64,000 bases of DNA from Aquimarina megaterium XH134 (lineage in GTDB: Bacteria; Bacteroidota; Bacteroidia; Flavobacteriales; Flavobacteriaceae): positions 60,728-124,727 of the forward strand of contig NZ_JACB01000037.1 of NCBI RefSeq assembly GCF_000520975.1, written 5' to 3'. The position numbers and the translations under genes were made by a program. This document shows positions 62,221-64,000 of the stretch, one piece after another (the stretch's first letter is position 1; each line of letters begins with the position of its first letter). A model generated the notes under the pieces. The model ran no database searches and was not told where the DNA came from. It saw only the letters and a list, made by a program, of their open reading frames with translations.

Positions 62221-62485
62221 AGTACCCTCTCCCCACTGCAGAAGTACCCCTCCCCCTGTTCAAACACAGGTCAATCCTATGTTCAACAGAGGCAGCACCT
62301 CTGTTAAACACAAGTGCTGCCTCTGTTTTTAGTACCCCACCCCTCTGATGTAAGTACCCCTAACCGAGATCATAACAAACTATACCCACTACCATAAGTA
62401 CCCCCTGTGGCATGTATATCATCACCATACCTACTTATATAAGTACCCACCCCCACTTGTGTAAGTGGGTATTGGGCAATAATGT
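62221..62485. repeat. C-rich non-coding array with a 22-nt period
   Basis: AGTACCC occurs at 62221, 62243, 62331, 62353, 62397 and 62442, and AGTGGGT at 62464. Spacings are 22, 88, 22, 44, 45 and 22 bp, so all but one are exact multiples of 22. Reading in 22-nt units shows CC at unit positions 12-13 in nearly all units. The unit is not a multiple of three and no frame is open. The region is C-rich on the plus strand, unlike its AT-rich surroundings. Dyads lie at 62285-62327 and 62452-62469. Confidence 0.8.
62285..62330. terminator. 14-bp perfect hairpin followed by T-run within the array
   Basis: AACAGAGGCAGCAC (62285-62298) and GTGCTGCCTCTGTT (62314-62327) with a 15-nt loop; the right arm runs into TTTTT. 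It could act as a terminator for the upstream MBOAT transcript, though it is 247 bp past the stop, or as part of a structured RNA. Confidence 0.6.
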
Positions 62486-62507
62486 TAGTGGTTATTTTTT
62501 TCTCACA

Positions 62508-62888
62508 TCAATTTATTGGTTGATGTAAGGCAATTCTATTTCCTTCGCTATCTTCAAATTCTGCAACAAAACCTAAGTCTCCATTTGATGTTTTTGGATA
62601 CAACATTTGCCCACCACTTTCAATCGCTATTTTTAAGGTCTTGTCTATGTTTTCTGTATTGAAGTAAATTACAACTCCGTTATGTGTTGGTTTGTAGATT
62701 TCTCCCTTTGCTAATGCTCCCGAAATTCCGGTGTTTTCTTCTTCAAAAGGAAACAAAGCCATTTCATTTTTATCAATGATTTCTCTTTCAAATGTGAAGT
62801 TAAATACAGATTTGTAAAATTGAATGGCTCTATCAATATCTGTAACGGGAATCTCAAAATAAACAACTGGATTGCATTTCTTTGTCAT
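62508..62888 (-). CDS. VOC family protein
   Basis: A 126-aa vicinal-oxygen-chelate protein. It begins NPVVYFEIPVTDIDRAIQFYKSVFNFTFE and ends EFEDSEGNRIALHQP, with His/Glu metal-ligand positions in the usual places (Glu8-like and Glu in EFED). It is of the short bleomycin-resistance/glyoxalase type. Substrate unknown. Confidence 0.9.
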   Translation of the reverse strand: MTKKCNPVVYFEIPVTDIDRAIQFYKSVFNFTFEREIIDKNEMALFPFEEENTGISGALAKGEIYKPTHNGVVIYFNTENIDKTLKIAIESGGQMLYPKTSNGDLGFVAEFEDSEGNRIALHQPIN

Positions 62889-63145
62889 CTCATTATTTTA
62901 TAATTGGTTAACGATACTTGGTACCTTTTGATAAAGGTATCGTTAGTACAAAAGTAATATATAGAATGCGCTATCAGGTTTTTATCATTTATATATTCTT
63001 ATCCTCCAATCTTTGAGACGCTAGCGGGAAGCATAGCGAGCTCCATCCTAAGATATCAATATACCTTAATATTATATTAGTTTTATTCTATATTTGAAAG
63101 AAATCTATAAAATTCAAACTCGAAAACTAACACAATAACATTCAT

Positions 63146-63505
63146 ATGAAATACTTATTATTGCTATTTGCTTTAGGAATGACAAGTTGTTCTTCCCAAT
63201 CTAAAGATTGTTTAATATTTAAAACAGGAACTTTTAAATATTCAGATAGTGATGATTGGATTATTACTCGCACTGATTCTACACAAATTGAGGTTAACAA
63301 AAAAAATGGGAGAACTTTAAAAAGTTCTATAAAATGGTTATCTGATTGCGAATTTGTTATTACTGTTATAGAAGATAACAAAGGTTCTTCTAATATACTA
63401 GACAAGAAAATTACTGTAAAAATTTTGAATACTACTTCTAAAAGTTATCATTATGAAGCAACGGATGGTATTAAAAAAATAAAGAATAGTTTAATAAAAA
63501 TATGA
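63146..63505 (+). CDS. Small lipoprotein of unknown function
   Basis: A 119-aa protein with lipoprotein signal MKYLLLLFALGMTSC. The mature part is a small beta-rich domain (DWIITRTDSTQIEVNKKNG, IKWLSDCEFVITVIEDNKG) with one Cys pair. The pattern of strand-turn-strand with a DCEF motif occurs in other short flavobacterial lipoproteins. No function is known. A hairpin terminator follows 8 bp after the stop. Confidence 0.75.
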   Translation: MKYLLLLFALGMTSCSSQSKDCLIFKTGTFKYSDSDDWIITRTDSTQIEVNKKNGRTLKSSIKWLSDCEFVITVIEDNKGSSNILDKKITVKILNTTSKSYHYEATDGIKKIKNSLIKI

Positions 63506-63512
63506 TTATAAA

Positions 63513-63546
63513 AAAACAGGCTGTCTCTATAATGATAGCCTGTTTT
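63513..63546 (+). terminator. Intrinsic terminator of the small lipoprotein gene
   Basis: AAAACAGGCT (63513-63522) pairs with AGCCTGTTTT (63537-63546); the stem extends inward with a G-T pair (GTC/GAT). Confidence 0.85.
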
Positions 63547-63549
63547 AAA

Positions 63550-63795
63550 CCCGATAGTGCAGATTTGCAATCTGTGCGTATAATACTAGAGAAGCAATTT
63601 AAAACAAGGTTTTCTAATTGATGATCCAAATTTGTATAATTTCTTATAGAACTAAAAAACAAAATCCTCTGGATTTAAAACAATTTTATCAATAACGAGA
63701 TTACTAATGATTTACGATAAAAACACAGCCACATTATAAGTGACTGTTTTTATGTTTTGGGATGTTTCACGGATTGCAAATCCGCGCCATCGGGT
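63550..63795. repeat. Inverted pair of REP-like elements
   Basis: Copy 1 (63550-63578) contains CCCGATAGTGCAGATT then AATCTGTGCG, with a CAGATT-TGC-AATCTG hairpin. Copy 2 (63768-63795), read on the minus strand, has CCCGATGGCGCGGATT then AATCCGTG, with the same layout and a CGGATT-AATCCG hairpin. The two are about 190 bp apart and inverted, as in REP/BIME units. The 385-bp stretch 63506-63890 otherwise holds no gene. Confidence 0.75.
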
Positions 63796-63890
63796 CTTGT
63801 TTGTTTTATAAATGCTGATAATCAGTCTTAAAAATATACTTTTTTTCAAAAGCACTAATTTGACCCATTACCCCATTACTTATGAAAGAA

Positions 63891-64000
63891 CTATTCCCTA
63901 TCATTATTTAAAAAAATTTCCAAAAGTTCATCAGATAATTCTCCTTTATATTTTTGTAATACAATATCCGTAGCTTGACCTGTGTTTACAGGAACAACTT
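63891..64000 (-). CDS. C-terminal end of a gene running off the right edge
   Basis: Reading the minus strand from the window end gives an uninterrupted frame of 35 codons closed by TAG at 63893-63891. It encodes VVPVNTGQATDIVLQKYKGE followed by LSDELLEIFLNNDRE. The peptide has normal codon use and a helical, acidic end as in real C-termini. The gene's start lies beyond the window, so no family can be named. Confidence 0.6.
   Translation of the reverse strand, partial: VVPVNTGQATDIVLQKYKGELSDELLEIFLNNDRE

Noticed and set aside
62221..62485. Possible CRISPR array
   Set aside because: There is no constant repeat of 25-40 nt with unique spacers; the 22-nt units are all degenerate and no cas gene is near.
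62221..62485. Degenerate coding repeat
   Set aside because: The 22-nt period breaks the reading frame at each unit and no frame stays open across the array.
63010..63055. Possible tRNA fragment or small RNA with CGCTA...TAGCG pairing
   Set aside because: Only a 5-bp stem is seen and there is no cloverleaf, T-loop or anticodon pattern.

Overview
The window is a chromosomal segment from a low-GC marine Flavobacteriaceae bacterium (Bacteroidota), perhaps close to Aquimarina. The protein families are typical of that group, lipoprotein signals of the form [S/C]C plus acidic residues are common, and promoters fit the Bacteroidota pattern (TTG, about 19 bp, TAnnTTTG) rather than -35/-10. Stop-proximal perfect palindromes serve as terminators. 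No rRNA, tRNA, CRISPR array or intact insertion sequence was found; nearly all of the window is core or lineage-specific chromosome.

Layout. 0-9 kb: lpxK, a TPR hybrid histidine kinase, gap, lipA, a small HTH-like protein, an ECF sigma factor with a small membrane protein, murB and an aminotransferase. 9-12.5 kb: two tandem aspartic-protease/PDZ paralogues and a DUF1573 protein. 12.7-24.6 kb: valS, then a minus-strand block (rsfS-ftsH; LUD-cdsA-psd-ACBP), birA, SRPBCC-pyrE facing a NUDIX gene, a BON/LysM protein and a GH18 lipoprotein. 24.6-29.6 kb: M14 peptidase, SulP transporter and a Cys-rich lipoprotein. 29.9-32.8 kb: a compact four-gene operon with an Lgt-like membrane protein, an LprI-like exported protein, a Tes/MJ0619-like radical SAM enzyme and a small membrane protein. 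33-38.6 kb: a roadblock/LC7-like pair, coaD, ddl, a PASTA protein and rluD. 38.6-44.6 kb: a membrane AraC regulator, amidohydrolase, cold-shock protein, GH71/99-like lipoprotein, VOC protein and yaaA. 44.9-54.6 kb: a TRAP transporter of 2-oxo-acid type, two paralogous lipoproteins, pyruvate carboxylase and a HEIGH metalloprotease. 54.9-62 kb: a TlpA-like lipoprotein with a membrane LuxR regulator, then an SGNH-SGNH-MBOAT O-acylation operon. 62-64 kb: mostly non-coding DNA with unusual repeats, a VOC gene, a small lipoprotein and the C-terminal end of a gene running off the right edge.

How genes work together. cdsA and psd supply phospholipid synthesis, with an acyl-CoA-binding protein in the same run. 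coaD, birA, lipA and pyc concern cofactors and anaplerosis. The TRAP importer could feed 2-oxo acids toward pyc. murB, ddl and the PASTA protein concern peptidoglycan. The SGNH-SGNH-MBOAT genes are likely to O-acylate an exported glycan.

Best candidates for something undescribed: (1) the Lgt-like/LprI-like/radical-SAM/small-membrane-protein operon, which looks like a lipid- or lipoprotein-modifying system; (2) a C-rich non-coding array at 62221-62485 with a strict 22-nt period and embedded dyads; (3) a ~159-bp imperfect palindrome at 44695-44853; (4) an inverted pair of REP-like elements at 63550-63795. All functional statements are from sequence reading and recalled family knowledge; no searches were run.
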